Of a stretch of DNA of 64,000 nt, positions 10,748 to 21,765 are shown piece after piece; positions within the stretch are counted from its first letter, which is position 1; every line of letters begins with the position of its first letter. A program made the position numbers and the translations under genes. The stretch lies in the NCBI GenBank assembly GCA_047495785.1, contig JBLDXI010000042.1, positions 1,798,001 to 1,862,000 on the forward strand. The letters run 5' to 3'. This DNA comes from Lepidodermella squamata (Eukaryota; Gastrotricha). The notes below the pieces were generated by a model, which saw only the letters and a list, made by a program, of their open reading frames with translations, was not told the origin of the DNA and made no database searches.

Positions 10748-13297
10748 AACTAAATCAGCGTTTCCCAAACCGTGTCCTATAGGACACTCGTGTCCTACGG
10801 AGATTTTGAAGTGTCCCATAGGACACTAGTGTCCTATGACTCCTTTTTACTGAAATAAAAATAAAAAAAAATAAAAAAAAATAAAATAAAAATAAAAGCA
10901 AGATGCTTGACGGCGTCGAGATTCGAACGCTCAGTTCGCAAAACAGCTTAGAAAGAGAGTGAGAGATATTACGATGAAAATTGCTTAGCTTTTAGCGACA
11001 AGTAACACACATAAGAAGTGTGTCCGGTCGACACGCATTTATTGCTGAAGCTTTCTGAGTAATTTTCTGAGTGTTCTTATCAATGGACGGCTGGTTGTTA
11101 AAGCGCCCCGCCACTGCTTCGTTGCTGGATAACGGTAGTGATTTGGATGAAGAGTCCACGAAAAGCTCCAAGTCAGGCACAAAAACAACCAAGAAGAAGA
11201 GATTTTACAACAAAGACTGGGAAGGCCTGTACTTTTTTATTCCAGCTCCTGATGAGACCAAACCGATCTGTCTTTTGTGCAAGAAAGTCATGTCGGAACA
11301 TCGTAGCGATCTCGTGAAATATCATCATGAAAATTGTCATCCACATATCGCTCTGAAGTATCCCATGGGGATGAGCTACGGAAGATCTCAAAAGATCTTG
11401 ACAAAGAGGAATGAGTTGGCGATATCTCAAAACATCTTGACCCGGTCGTTGCGTGAAAATGAGGCGACAACTTTGGCTAGCTACCAGTTGGCCTGGGCGA
11501 TCGCGAAAGGTATGTAAACGTGATTTTCTTTGCAGACTGAAATTATTTTAATTTGACTTTACAGGCCGGAAGCCTTTGACTGATGGCGAATGGTTTAAAG
11601 ATGCATTGCTTGAAATTGCTGGTGATCTATTTGATGGGTTTCGTGAAAAAGATCGGATATTGGAGCGCATTCAACTACTACAGGCTTCTGACAACACTAT
11701 CAACCGACGGGTAAAATCGATATCCAAGCATTGCTTCGGCGAGCTTGTTGATCAGGTACGGCGCTGCGAAAGCTGGAGCTTCAGTCTAGACGGTTCCGCA
11801 GATATCACGGATCTTGAGCAGGTTGTCCTATGGGTCACTTTCTCCTCACTGATTGAAGCAACTGGAAGCCTGAAGGTATCGACCGAATTCCTCGGAATAA
11901 TAACGATGGAGGATCGTACTCGCGGGGAAGACATTTTCAATGCTTTCATCACTTTCGCTGAAGAACATCAGCTACCCTTTGAGAAGCTTGTTTCCGCCTG
12001 TATGGATGGTTGCGCCGCTATGATGGGGGTGAGGGTCGGTTTTATAGCACTTTGCTACTCAACTACTTGAAATCGAAAGGTTTGTCTGAAATCGAAATTT
12101 ACCACTGCATCATACATCGGCAAGCGCTCTGTGGTAAAGCGATTAATCTCGACTCAGTTATGACGGAAGTGGTAAAAATTGTGAATCAGATTCGCGCCCA
12201 TAGCAAGCTGGAGCATCGACAATTCAAGCAGCTACTTGAAGATTTGCAATCCGACTATGGAGATGTCATTTATTTCAGTTCGGTTCGATGGCTCAGCAAA
12301 GGGAAAGTTGTTGAAAGGTTCTTAAACTTGATCAACGAAATCAAGCTCTTTTTTTGGAGCCAATGGTATGGCAGAAGAGTATCCTCAAATTGACGATCTG
12401 GAATGGGTGACCAAAGTTGCTTTCATTTGCGATGTCACCAAGGAATTCAACATTTTGAACCTCAAACTTCAAGGGGAAAATAACGCCCTATCTGATCTGG
12501 TTTCGGCTATTTCGGCTTTCAGGCGCAAGCTGCAACTTTTGATTGATGACTTGGAATCTGATCCAGTCGAATGGACTTGTTTCCCAACAGTACTTCGCTT
12601 CAACCAGTCGCCGCAAGAGTCGATGGTTCCTGAATTTCTGACATGTCTGAAAGCTGTTCAGACGGAATTTAACAATCGATTCCAGAAAGAAGATTTCGAA
12701 ATGCTTCGTTCATACTGTCGCTTCATGTCGAGTCCCGCCCACATTGAACGCCAGCAACTTGGCGAAATCGCCAAACGATTGCATCTTTCTTTCGCTGACT
12801 TGCAAACGGATCAGCTGAAGCTGACGGCTGATTTGGAACTACGACCAACAAAAGACTTGATCTCGTTGAAGGAAGTTAGCTCGACGGATTACCCGACTTT
12901 TCGACAGGCATTTGCCAAGTTGTCTACGTTTTTCGTGACCACCTGGTTGTGCGAGGCAACGTTCTCGGCGATGAAGGTGATCAAATCTCCGATGAGGTCA
13001 AGGCTAACCAACGATTTACTCGAGGCATTAATTCGAATTGCCGTAACCAAGAACCAACCGTCGCTGCAATCATTCCTTGGCGAGTTCGAACAGCTTCATG
13101 CTTCCCACTAAAGTGTCCCCGCTTTTGAAGATAATGAAATGTGTGAGAGATGGATGAATTTGAATCGGAAATAAAAAATGATAAATGATGCATTGAAACT
13201 TTTTTTTTTAAGTTTTAAGTTGGTGTCCTACGAGGCATTCTCGTAGGACAATGGAGTGTCATACGAGCAAAAAAGTTTGGGAACCACTGAACTAAAT
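10748..13297. mobile_element. hAT-superfamily DNA transposon with perfect 8-base TSD
   Basis: The element runs 10756-13289 (2534 bases). Terminal inverted repeats are CAGCGTTTCCCAAAC (left) and CAGTGGTTCCCAAAC (right, reverse complement), typical hAT ends. The target-site duplication AACTAAAT is perfect at 10748-10755 and 13290-13297. Left subterminal DNA (10770-10845) is packed with GTGTCCTA/TAGGACAC palindromes, and the right end carries GTCCTACGAG/CTCGTAGGAC; these are probable transposase-binding sites. The perfect duplication argues for a recent insertion, although the transposase is broken. Confidence 0.95.
11083..13111 (+). pseudogene. hAT transposase (BED-finger, FAM200/ZBED5-like), two frameshifts
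   Basis: Exon 1 11083-11509 starts MDGWLLKRP and includes a BED-like zinc finger (CLLCKKV...HHENCHP). Exon 2 starts at 11565 after an ACAG acceptor and carries the RNase H-fold core (SFSLDGSADIT; SACMDGCAAMMG; YHCIIHRQALCGKAI; VRWLSKGKVVERF). The C-terminal hAT dimerisation region is at about 12890-13090 (LSTFFVTTWLCEATFSAMKV). The reading frame breaks twice: between about 12035 and 12070, and between about 12355 and 12370; the parts continue in other frames. As read, the enzyme would be truncated, so the element is non-autonomous unless these are sequence errors. Confidence 0.88.
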
Positions 13298-13373
13298 CAA
13301 CGACTAGATCAAACTAATTCAGCACTAAGTTCGATTCCCCTTATCCTTACAAGTTCTGATGAACTACCTCCAG

Positions 13374-13523
13374 TGTGCGAAGTAGGATCCGGAAGCTGAC
13401 GTGTTTTCTACTTGTTTTCTAGGACCCAGCCGAAGAAACCAAAGGGTCCCCCTGTAGATTTTTCAGCCTTCCTCTGGTTGGAGTCCGGGAGCTGGGGTGT
13501 CGCCGACCTCTGTACTTCGCACC
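13374..13523. repeat. Foldback member of a dispersed GCGAAGTA repeat family
   Basis: Begins GTGCGAAGTAGGATCC and ends TGTACTTCGCAC, so the tips are inverted. It contains AAGGGTCCCCCTGT, shared with copies at about 5600 and 21505. Related blocks are at about 17438, 27163 (inverted), 34207 and 56348. Confidence 0.5.
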
Positions 13524-13829
13524 CTGACTACTTCGCTCGCTGTTCGGCGTTGTTATATATTATTCGATGTAAAATTATAGCAGCACTGCCGTCATAAAAT
13601 GTGCAAAATGTTGAAGCCGCCGACTAGGTTGTTTTGAGCACCAATTGTTGGGGATTTGTTGGAGGTGGAGATTGTTGTGGAGAATTGCAGTGCTCCGAGT
13701 ACGGAAGTTAAGGGGGAAACAAACTCCCCTGACGTTCGAAAATTTCTGAAAAACGTTGATTTGCAAATTTTGGGCTGAAAATGGCTCGATTTACGCCCCT
13801 CATCAAAGCTGGACCTAGTCGGATCACTG

Positions 13830-13990
13830 GAGAATTGCTTGCGTGTTTTTGTATTTTGGTTTTCTATAATTAATCATGAATTACTGAAATTAGCAATTTC
13901 CCATGTATTTTTGCCGGCGTTCCGCCGCACTCAATTGATTACATATACGAGGCTGGCGTTCCAAACAGTCATAACAGTCATATTGACAGT
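13830..13990 (+). repeat. Orphan lectin-promoter fragment
   Basis: The sequence GAGAATTGCTTG...GAAATTAGCAATTTCC followed by ACGAGGCTGGCGTTCCAAACAGT matches the region upstream of the lectin genes at 19.2 and 35.5 kb, but no lectin exon follows. It is probably debris of a deleted or displaced lectin copy. Confidence 0.45.
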
Positions 13991-14218
13991 CAAGGAATAT
14001 GAGATGTCGTCATTGAATTGCGCTAAAATCGTCGGTCTTTTGGAGTAGACTATGAGACTACACAGAAGGTAGATGGCTCAAGGATGCACTATGAACGTTT
14101 TACTTTCCAGCATGTGTATAGACTATGTAACAGAAAAAATCAAGCAGGAGCAGGTTCCTTCACGACTGATAACCCTTCTACTCCATCACAGATCACAGGA
14201 AAATAATCGGAAATATAA

Positions 14219-16569
14219 TCACGAAAATGTCTCGCACAAGTAATTTGAAATTCCCAAATTGCAAGAATAATATCTAAAGTATAATCCGGCGGTCAGAATT
14301 CCATGGCCGACGTCGACATCATAATATATGGCAACAACGCACTTATCCGATCCTCCCGCATCATTGAGCCACAGTGCATCGTTGTACGTGAAATCAGAGC
14401 CGTCGTCCCATTTGAGCGTCCCAGCTTTGCTAGTTAGACCAATCCAGAAGCCGGTACCAACAGCAAACGCATCCATCGCTGGCTTGGCCAATAACATCTC
14501 AGCGGCTGACTTGATCATAGCTATCGAGGCATTGTTTTGGGCGCAAAACGATGTGGCCATTGCTTTGTCGCCAGGGCCAGGAAAGTTGAACGCCAAGTAC
14601 TTCTTGACAGCAGGCTGACGGAAATCGAATCCATATGATTCAGAGCATTGGATATTCGAAAAGCAAACTCACTGCAGGTGATATATCCGTCGAGCATTTC
14701 TCAAAATTGAGTTTAAAGGACTGCAGGCCCGAGAATAGCTCATCCTTTTGACAAAACTCTATTTCATACCACATATATTAGGCCAAAGGTCAATCCTTAC
14801 CTGCGTTAGTTCTCGGGGACAAGCTGCGTAGCAAGACAGTTTTCCGGAGGAATCCTTGCATGAAACAGCATTCTGTTCAAAATAGGTATGAGTTGTGAGG
14901 GGATGAAGTCGTTCAGTCATAACTTACTCCGTTCAGACAACTATCGCGATTGATATAGACCTTGGTTGAGTATTGCTGAGTCTCATTGCCAGCATAGCAG
15001 CCAGGACTCTGCGGTCGGCAGTCGTTGAATTTGCCAGTTGTCGAATCGAAACAGCGGATTTGTTGCTTCTCGGTGACCGGAACACTTACTGGGAATAATA
15101 AGTGGATTTTTCCGTCGAATTGAAGTTCGGAGTTCGGACTCACCTGTGCCGTTGATGCAGGTCGTCAACCCCGGATAAAGCGTCGATTCAGTTACCTGGA
15201 TAACCACGAGACATTTCACAAGATTTTTAAACCCTATGCTATATAAAAAGAGTGCCCATATTTGCACATAATTATGTGGTACTTGTTAACTAATTAACCT
15301 AACTCACCGCATAAACTAACCCCAAAACCGGGTCCCCCACAGAGTAGCAGGCTTCAAATAAAGCAGAGAGCAACAAATGGTGCACACTTCAGACCAAATG
15401 GCTTCAAAGTTCAAAGCACTCCCATAAAAAAAGTAAAATAAAGTATTAAGCAATGATCACCATGTTTTGGAATTAATGCTATTATTTTACTTTGAAGCCA
15501 TTTTTTAATTTTGCTTTGAGGTCATGGTGCTTTGAAGCCTGTTACTAAATTTTCCCTACTTTGTATGGGAACCCCCAAAACCTGGCCCTAACCAGAAAAA
15601 CCCCAAAATTTCGCATAAAACCGTTTGTTAAATTTTGAAAATAATACAGAAATAGTAAAATAAATTTAATAAATCGTTCGAATTTGTTTTAATTATTATG
15701 AAAAAAAATCGGTTAATTCAATATTTTCTAGATTAAAATATCAAAACAAACCCAGTTGTTGGGACAAGAGTAAGGATCCGGAACGCATGTTTGGATTGCG
15801 CTGTTAGAAATGCAACGCCGGAAGTTTAGTCTCTAAAATAATGACGATATGAAAGATTATCCACGGCATAATTTTGCAACTTCTCACTTCGAAAACAGCT
15901 CGTTGCTTCTCACATTCGTTGAGATTATATTTCAAGCTCAACGCCGGATCCTGATTGTCGAACCAGAACGTCTGAAACAGATTTATTAAAGATCATTAGA
16001 TCATGATAAAATAATAATTCAACAGCTTCTGTGATTTAATTAGCACGATCTCGATTTTCAATCTTGTAACATCGATTTTGTAACAATTCATGATTCGTAC
16101 ATTCATATCACCCGGGTTGTTGCAGCCGACGTTTCCAGGCACGCAAAACGTGGTCAGAGCCGCGTATTTGTAGCACATTCGGCCGTTCTAAATAAAAACA
16201 ATTTGAAAAAATGTTAAATTTAAATTTTTTCATTTAATAAATGTAATTTAAAAGTGAATTAATTTAAAAAATTTTAAATTTTAAAAGAAAAAATAGCTTA
16301 CTCCAGTGTTGCAGACGCCGACTGTTCGGAAAATTCCTCCCAGCTATCAATATAGAGGAAAATGTTACTTCCCATGCGTTCGAAATTCCATGCAAGCAAA
16401 CCTGATATTCGGTGAGTGGATCACAACCGTCGTCGGCTAGAACGCAATTGGTGAACCGGTTGCTAAACTGCGAGAAGCACCGAACCCAGTTCAACGGGTT
16501 TTTGCCCAAAGCCACGTCGCTTGATGCCAGCATCAACAGGATCAGCAAAACTGAGTGATGTGCAATCAT
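14219..16569 (-). CDS. Secreted cysteine-rich protein with C-terminal C-type lectin domain
   Basis: Ten exons on the minus strand: 16569-16402, 16343-16302, 16187-16101, 15971-15888, 15832-15752, 15195-15144, 15088-14928, 14872-14801, 14744-14673, 14614-14219; 404 residues, all in frame. The start ATG gives signal peptide MIAHHSVLLILLMLASSDVA. The body is a series of small cysteine-containing exons (NGRMCYKYAALTTFCVPGNV; NFRRCISNSAIQTCVPD; INRDSCLNG) without a family I can name. The last exon is a lectin domain (GFWIGLTSKAGTLKWDDGSD; C...KC...SC...YLCETFS) with all four canonical cysteines and no WND motif. A near-identical exon plan, inverted, is at 28.9-31.3 kb. The intron 15751-15196 holds a MITE. 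Function is inferred only as secreted recognition or matrix protein. Confidence 0.85.
15322..15582 (-). mobile_element. GGGTCCCC MITE, copy 1, with 8-base TSD
   Basis: The element (15330-15574, 245 bases) has inverted ends GGGTCCCCCACAGAGTAG / reverse complement GGGTTCCCATACAAAGTAG, and a perfect direct repeat CCAAAACC at 15322-15329 and 15575-15582. The interior is AT-rich with repeated GCTTCAAAG/CTTTGAAGC blocks near both ends. The second copy, opposite orientation, is at 27286-27527. An 8-base duplication suits hAT or P-type transposases. It sits in an intron of the cysteine-rich lectin gene. Confidence 0.9.
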
Positions 16570-17097
16570 TTTGATAGATATACAATATACACTGACAAAC
16601 ACTATAACACTAACAGTACATGAAAAATTATTCAAAAAGTAAAGCGAATAAAATTCGATGCTGAGTTTTTTGAAAACAGAAGGCATGCACGCGCTCAAGC
16701 TAATACCGAAGAAAGCACGATTTTATCGTCTTATTCTAATTTTATTTATTAACGTAAACGCGTTTTAGCCAACCAGCGTTTGATGAACAAGATTCGGAAT
16801 ATATTTTACGGCTCTTTGACAGAGTTTTCGAGCAGTGACATACAGCGTTTCATTGGCACGAAACACCGCCAAATAGGCAATATCGTTATCGTCTTTGAAT
16901 AACTCGGATTTAGGCTTGTTTACGTTAGTTTCAAGGCGACAGATGTCATGTAAAAAGTCTTTTGTTTTGGCATCTTCGTTGACGTAAAAAACGCCACTTC
17001 TCACTTGTCATTCGTTACCTTGAAATGGATGTAAATGAGCCTAAATCCGAGTTATTCAACGAGGCTAACGATATAATAACAAGTAATGTTACCTTCA
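16570..17097. repeat. Upstream region with imperfect inverted repeat
   Basis: Arms at about 16870-16955 and 17025-17080 share a perfect 20-base core (AGCCTAAATCCGAGTTATTC and complement) with weaker flanking matches (CCTTGAAA, TAACGATAT). A minus-strand open frame at 17004-16765 overlaps one arm; I do not recognise it and do not call it a gene. This stretch has no counterpart upstream of the inverted copy at 28.9 kb. Confidence 0.5.
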
Positions 17098-17812
17098 TCA
17101 TGTTTCAAAAAATATTGCAAGTAAATTTAATGGTGGATTGAAAAAGTTCAGTCTAACAAAAATGCCACGCGATCACCGTGTCCGAATTCAATGGTCTGTT
17201 TACAGTTGGAAATCAAGTATTTCATTCGTTTAAAGAATTCAAACTAAACGCAAAATCAACAACATGTTTTGATAAAAAATCTTTTTGTGACTTCCCAGAG
17301 GCGTCGGAAATAACGAAGAAAACAACATCGTTTGGGTTGAAAACAAGACGAATCAAATTTAACGTTAACCAACCGCCTATGATCTGCCTGGCCATCACTC
17401 AAAAAGTCTTCGCCTGATCATAGACTACATTGTGCGAAGTACCGGGGGTAAGGGGATCCCATCGTGGCATGAAATTCGCAAAAAACACACTGGGGCCCTT
17501 TGGTCAGATAAATTCGGGGCTAAAAACACCCACCAGTCTGAAGTTTTAAGGCTGAGCATTATTTTAACACGTTGGAAAATCGAGCAGAGGAGACCACTTT
17601 GATGCTGCCTACCAGTTTGAGTTCTGGTCGGCCTGGTCCCATTCTGTTCGGTTGAAACTATTCAAACTCTGGCAAAGCGTAGTCCAGTAAAGAAAAGCGT
17701 AGTCCAGGCAATCCGGGAATTGAAGCATTCCGATATTTTCTCAAATACATACATCAAGCATGAAAGTTACTTACTGATCGGTAATTTATTGATGTTATTT
17801 ATAGTGTTACCA
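17098..17812. repeat. Arm of an inverted duplication (mate at 26830-28918)
   Basis: Read in reverse complement this matches 26830-27176 and 28611-28918, including the sequence just upstream of the paired cysteine-rich genes (GCAAAATCAACAACATG, TTTAACGTTAAC, AGATAAATTCGGGGCTAAAA, GATCGGTAATTTATTGA). The mate is interrupted by a later hAT insertion exactly at a duplicated GCCTATGA; here the uninterrupted sequence reads CTATGATC-like text at about 17417, which confirms the empty site. With the genes, each arm is about 3.5 kb. Confidence 0.85.
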
Positions 17813-17876
17813 TGTTCCAATCTATAACAATCATTGACTATGAAAATCATTTTTCTTAGAGTATTGCCTACACATT

Positions 17877-18470
17877 GTTTCAACCTGCTCATTCGAGTCA
17901 AAATGGAAACCTGAGCCTGGTTCCTGTCGCTTCAAGGTAACTAGATGGTTTAAAAATCAGGACTAGCCTATCTTCCTTTTTCCAGGATGCAACCGCCGAC
18001 CAATTCTTGCTTATCGAAGCTGTAAAATCTGGTAACTTGAGCGCTGCTAAGAAATTGGTGGAGCAAGGAGCTGTGAATGTTAACTGGCGTGACGAGAGGT
18101 CGCAAGGAAATTGGCCGGTCAAAAATGGAACAGCGCTTCACATTGCCTTAGCTTTCAAAGCCCCTCTGGACCTGATACGTTTGCTAGTCGAAGAAGGTCG
18201 TGCTGATGTGAATCTCAAGGAGGATACATACGGTTCACGGCCGCTTGAAATTGCAGTGTCAGAGTGTAGCGGCGAAGTTGTGGAGCTTTCATCAAATCTG
18301 CAATCAAGGGCAGGCTTGATAATGTTCAGATTCTGATTCAATACGGCGCTAGTGCGAAACTGAAGTCGAAGAAGGGAACAACTGCCCTTGATGAAGCTAT
18401 ATCGGCCAATCGTGACCAGGTCGTTCGATTTTTACGGGCTTCGAGAACTGCATTTTATTTGCATCATTTA
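17877..18470 (+). pseudogene. Fragment of the ankyrin-sushi gene (end of exon 6, intron, exon 7)
   Basis: Nearly identical to about 9935-10560: the last sushi residues (TCSFESKWKPEPG coding), the short intron with its TTTTTCCAG acceptor, then the ankyrin exon (LLIEAVKSGNLSAAKK). An internal deletion of roughly 60 bases near 18290 removes most of one ankyrin repeat and shifts the frame; the normal stop is absent. No promoter, signal peptide or upstream exon is present. It is a dead partial duplicate joined directly to the inverted-duplication breakpoint near 17812. Confidence 0.85.
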
Positions 18471-18683
18471 ACGGTAAAATTCCACTTGTATTGGATTTCG
18501 TCTTAAGTTGAACTGAGAATGAAGTACTTTGTTGATACTGAATCATCATTAATATTAACGCTTTGTCAATTTCTGGTTATAGACTTGATTGCGACACATT
18601 CCCACATTGTTGAGTCGTAGCATATTGTATTATAGCAGCAGTGCCTTGTCATGAAATTTCGCCATCTATTTTGATTTATTTGC

Positions 18684-18850
18684 AGTGTGCGACTTTCAGG
18701 GGAGATTATCATCCGACCCGGACAAGAAGATGAAATCTTCCTGCCCACTGTTTCTTCAATTTTGAGAGTTTTTGGAGCGTGGTAGAGAAATTTACTCGCT
18801 TCGAAATTTCTCGAAATTTACTTCGAAATTTACTCGCTTCCTGTGATTTT
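18684..18850. repeat. Dispersed repeat (GTGTGCGACTT family), copy 1
   Basis: Shares GTGTGCGACTTTCAGGGGA, ATCATC, GGACAAGAA and TTTTGAGAGTTTTTGGAGC blocks with 28100-28290 (inside the hAT MITE) and 36806-36960. A short local repeat of TCGAAATTTACTCGCTTC follows. Confidence 0.55.
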
Positions 18851-19036
18851 TAATTGAATTCGCTTTCAATTTTGGCAAATATAGGAACAAGTTTTCCATC
18901 CCTGGCAGCTTCAGAATCCTGTTTATTTGAATTAATGAAACTCGAGAAAAGCTTGAATGGCCACCTTTGGAGGAAAGAATTATCGCGAATCAATTTGCCA
19001 GAAGTAATTTCCTACAAATTTGGCCTGCAGTTCAGT

Positions 19037-19217
19037 CCCCGGCACTGAGTTGATTTTATTGCTCGAATAATTGCTATGCGAGGCTGTCATTCCAAACAGT
19101 GAAACCATTACGCCGAATAAATCAATCGGATGCTAATTATCATAAGTCACGCGAGATTGATGGGAGAAATCAATTTCAAATTATGCATCAATTTAAGATT
19201 TTCAATTATTAAAAGCA
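19037..19217 (+). promoter_or_regulatory. Conserved lectin upstream region, copy d
   Basis: The 180 bases before this lectin start are conserved with those before the copies at 25646, 32476 and 35465: GGCACTGAGTTGATTTTATT, GAGGCTGTCATTCCAAACAG, GCCGAATAAATCAATCGGA, GCTAATTA and CACGCGAGAT occur in the same order and spacing. This is the likely shared promoter or enhancer. Part of the conservation may simply reflect recent duplication. Confidence 0.6.
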
Positions 19218-19954
19218 ATGAAATTGGCAATTTCCATAAGCCTCGCCTTGATAGGTTGATAGGTCCTTCTTCAACACGTTTCATCAACAAAAAAATCTTT
19301 GTCTTCTCGCTTAGGCATTGCCTTTTGTGATGCAGGGATTAGTCGTACTGCCAGGCGACAGCCCAAGCACAGAGCATGGCGACGAATCGCCCTCGGCGAC
19401 GATGCCAACACCAACTCGAATGTGAATCGACTCGAGGGTTCGCCGTACTTTTACTATGCGATCGACGACGGCAGCGACGAGGTGGCACCACTGCAGCTGC
19501 CTTGGTGGATCTACTACCATCCGAAACCAACGACTACAACTACATCAACATCGACAACAACAGTGACTCAGGTAGGATTTGAAATGAATAAAGTAATAAG
19601 AAATCACAAGAAATCAGGCAGAAGCGTGAATCCATTTTAATCGCCGAGATGGCGATCGCAACTTGCGCGGGCATTGGCGGGCAGTTAGCGACAATCAAGA
19701 CACTGGCGGAAGCTACCGAAGCTTTGGCAATCTCACAAGATAGGGCCGGCTTCATAGGCCTGTCGAATGAGTCTGGGCAATGGACGTGGGTCGATGGCAC
19801 GCCGTATAACAACGTCCCGCCTTGGCGCTCGGGATTCCCAAATGCCGGTTCAAATGCCTGTGGTGTTCAGAGCAATTTTGATGGCAGCCCTTCTATTATA
19901 GACTTTCCGTGTAATGGCCAATTTTTTGCCTTTTTCTGTGAAACCTATGCTTAA
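19218..19954 (+). pseudogene. C-type lectin copy d lacking the first part of the lectin domain
   Basis: Exon 1 19218-19254 and exon 2 19315-19571 are intact (signal peptide MKLAISISLALI, then RRQPKHRAWRR, LPWWIYY, Thr linker ending TVTQ, donor GTAGGA). Exon 3 is truncated: about 50 codons present in all siblings, from RCL through NAVKTLKFY, are missing, and the sequence enters directly at MAIATCAGIGGQLATIKT (19649). The remainder is open to the stop (FIGLSNESGQWTWVDGTPY, FFCETYA). A weak acceptor at GCCGAG/ATG would keep frame and give a shortened domain that keeps its four core cysteines, so expression is not excluded. Called a probable pseudogene. Confidence 0.65.
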
Positions 19955-21600
19955 TTGAAACAAAACAGACGTGGCATAATCAGGCTCTAATCTAAAACAT
20001 TAATTGAATATTTTCTGATATCCGCGCATTCAATTCAATAAATTATTCAACAAAGTTGGAAACGTTGAAATAAACGATTGGCACCAAACAATTTGATAAC
20101 AATTTAAAATGTGTAAAAAGGATGAGACCAATGCGCGGGCGAATAGCTAGATTTTTTTCGTTTCGTCGGTTGGAGTATGATCGCCAACGATTTGCCGCAT
20201 GAATCAATTAGTTTGAAGAGATTTAAGCGATTTAATCCTTGGAAATGCAGTCGTTTCTTACCAAATGCAGTCTGCTGGCAGCAACACCAATCAGCTCGTG
20301 AAAACCGCAATGCTCAAGATATTAGACTACTATTCGAAAGCCCAAATTTCCTATTTATTTATTTATTTATTTATTTAGAAGCTATTACACCCAAAGAGAG
20401 GGAAGCTTGACAAAGTATAAGGAAAACAACATATAATTGCAGGACAGGATCACATTTAGGACAGGAAAAGTGTTGTAGTAGAAACAAAGTTATAGAATTA
20501 GGATTAGAAATACACATCAATGTGTATAATATATAATAGTGATAGGTAATAGTAAAAATCGCAACAATAGTGTAATAAAAAAAAACAGCATTTCAGCAGT
20601 ATAAAAATAAAGTGTATTCTATCAGGTCCATTTCAGTATCAGGAATTAAAGTATATAAATCACTACAAAGTGATTCCTCTTGGCCAATCTGACTCCGGCG
20701 ATCAATCCTGCGGGGATGATGGCGATGATGGCGATTAATTTGAACGCGTTGTTGAATAAATGCAACGACACATCGAATAATTTGCGTTTGAGACAATAGG
20801 AACGGTTAACAATTTCAGGAAATTTCGTCGACAATGCTGATCAACGAGTTTCGTAGGAAAATCTCTGCGCGAAGCGACTGCACTGGCATTGCTAGGCGCT
20901 GGGTTATGCTCCTGGCCAGCTTGATGAACCGGTTTGAATCACGCCAGTTCACGGTCGACGCCATATTTTAAGGAAATAACTGCACGGTGCATATCCAACA
21001 TCCAGAACTGACTATTTGATTGTTTATAAGCTCATCTCTAACAGTTTAAGCGTTCAATAAAAATGGTTTTTGTTTGCGTTCCTTGTTTCAAATTTTTGCT
21101 TCGCTGGTCCAATCACTTAATGGAGCCTGGTTCGTCTAGTAATTCAGTGGTTTGGATTTTAACAGAAATTAAAAATAAAAGATCCACCTTAGCGGGCGGA
21201 ATCACCGGGCGGAAACACCGGGCGGAATCCATTGAAGCAAAAAATAACCAACCATTTGGGACATGAAATTTGAATACGCAATTGAGTTCAATTTTGATTC
21301 AGTCAGAAGGTTTTGAACAGTCAATAGGAATCATCACTAGATTGCTTGGCCAGATAACCTTCCTAACTAAGGTCATTGACGAGTTCCTTGGCCATATAGA
21401 TTGCAGCGTAGAAAACGGGGATTTCCCTGAAAGCTGAAAGGGGGATATAGGTAAGGGTCCCGCTTACATCGCTCAAGTTTTGCAGACGCCAGGAAAGAAA
21501 ACATAAGGGTCCCCCTGTGGTTAGGCTTCGAGCACCGAGGGCTCAAAGTAGGTACAGTCCCTATTTTCATTTGGAATATTTTCAGTTGGATTTATTAGAC
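19955..21600. other. Intergenic region, mostly AT-rich
   Basis: Contains a TTTA microsatellite at about 20351-20378, a CGGGCGGAA triplicate at about 21198-21228, and a GGGTCCC-bearing dispersed repeat at about 21400-21545 (AAGAAAACATAAGGGTCCCC). One short minus-strand open frame is described separately. Nothing else recognised. Confidence 0.5.
20815..20964 (-). CDS. Possible small ORF of 49 codons
   Basis: Starts with ATG at 20964 (MASTVNWRDSNRFIKLARSI) and ends at a TGA at 20815; basic and amphipathic at the N-terminus, perhaps mitochondrial or cytosolic. A TATA-like CTTATAAA lies about 60 bases upstream on the same strand. Directly downstream in another frame, a hydrophobic segment (AFKLIAIIAIIPAGLIAGV) is encoded at about 20650-20740, so the true gene may be spliced or frameshifted. 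I do not recognise a family. Confidence 0.25.
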   Translation of the reverse strand: MASTVNWRDSNRFIKLARSITQRLAMPVQSLRAEIFLRNSLISIVDEIS

Positions 21601-21604
21601 AAAC

Positions 21605-21765
21605 ACCATATGCCAACTACCCGCCTTGGTTCTTCGGTGAACCAAATGACGGTGCAAATGCCTGTGGTGTTTTGAGCGATTTTGGTGGCCCTGTTATTCT
21701 CGACTCTCCGCGTGTAGCAGCATTTCTTTCTTTGGATTTTTCTGTGAAACTTATGCTTAATTAAA
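21605..21765 (+). pseudogene. 3-prime fragment of a lectin exon 3
   Basis: Codes PYANYPPWFFGEPNDGANAC and GVLSDFGGPVILDSP, then frameshifts before the terminal FFCETYA equivalent and the typical TTAATTAAAACA trailer. No upstream exons are present. Closest in pattern to the copy at 36.2-36.7 kb. Confidence 0.75.

Noticed and set aside
10358-10753. 131-codon plus-strand frame over the last ankyrin exon
   Set aside because: Out-of-frame shadow of the ankyrin exon; no domain, and it crosses the stop and poly(A) signal of the real gene.
10905-10960. tRNA-like GATTCGAACGC box
   Set aside because: No matching acceptor and anticodon stems could be folded around it, and it lies within the hAT element.
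16765-17004. 79-codon minus-strand frame
   Set aside because: Overlaps an imperfect inverted repeat, lacks splice partners and is absent from the duplicated arm.
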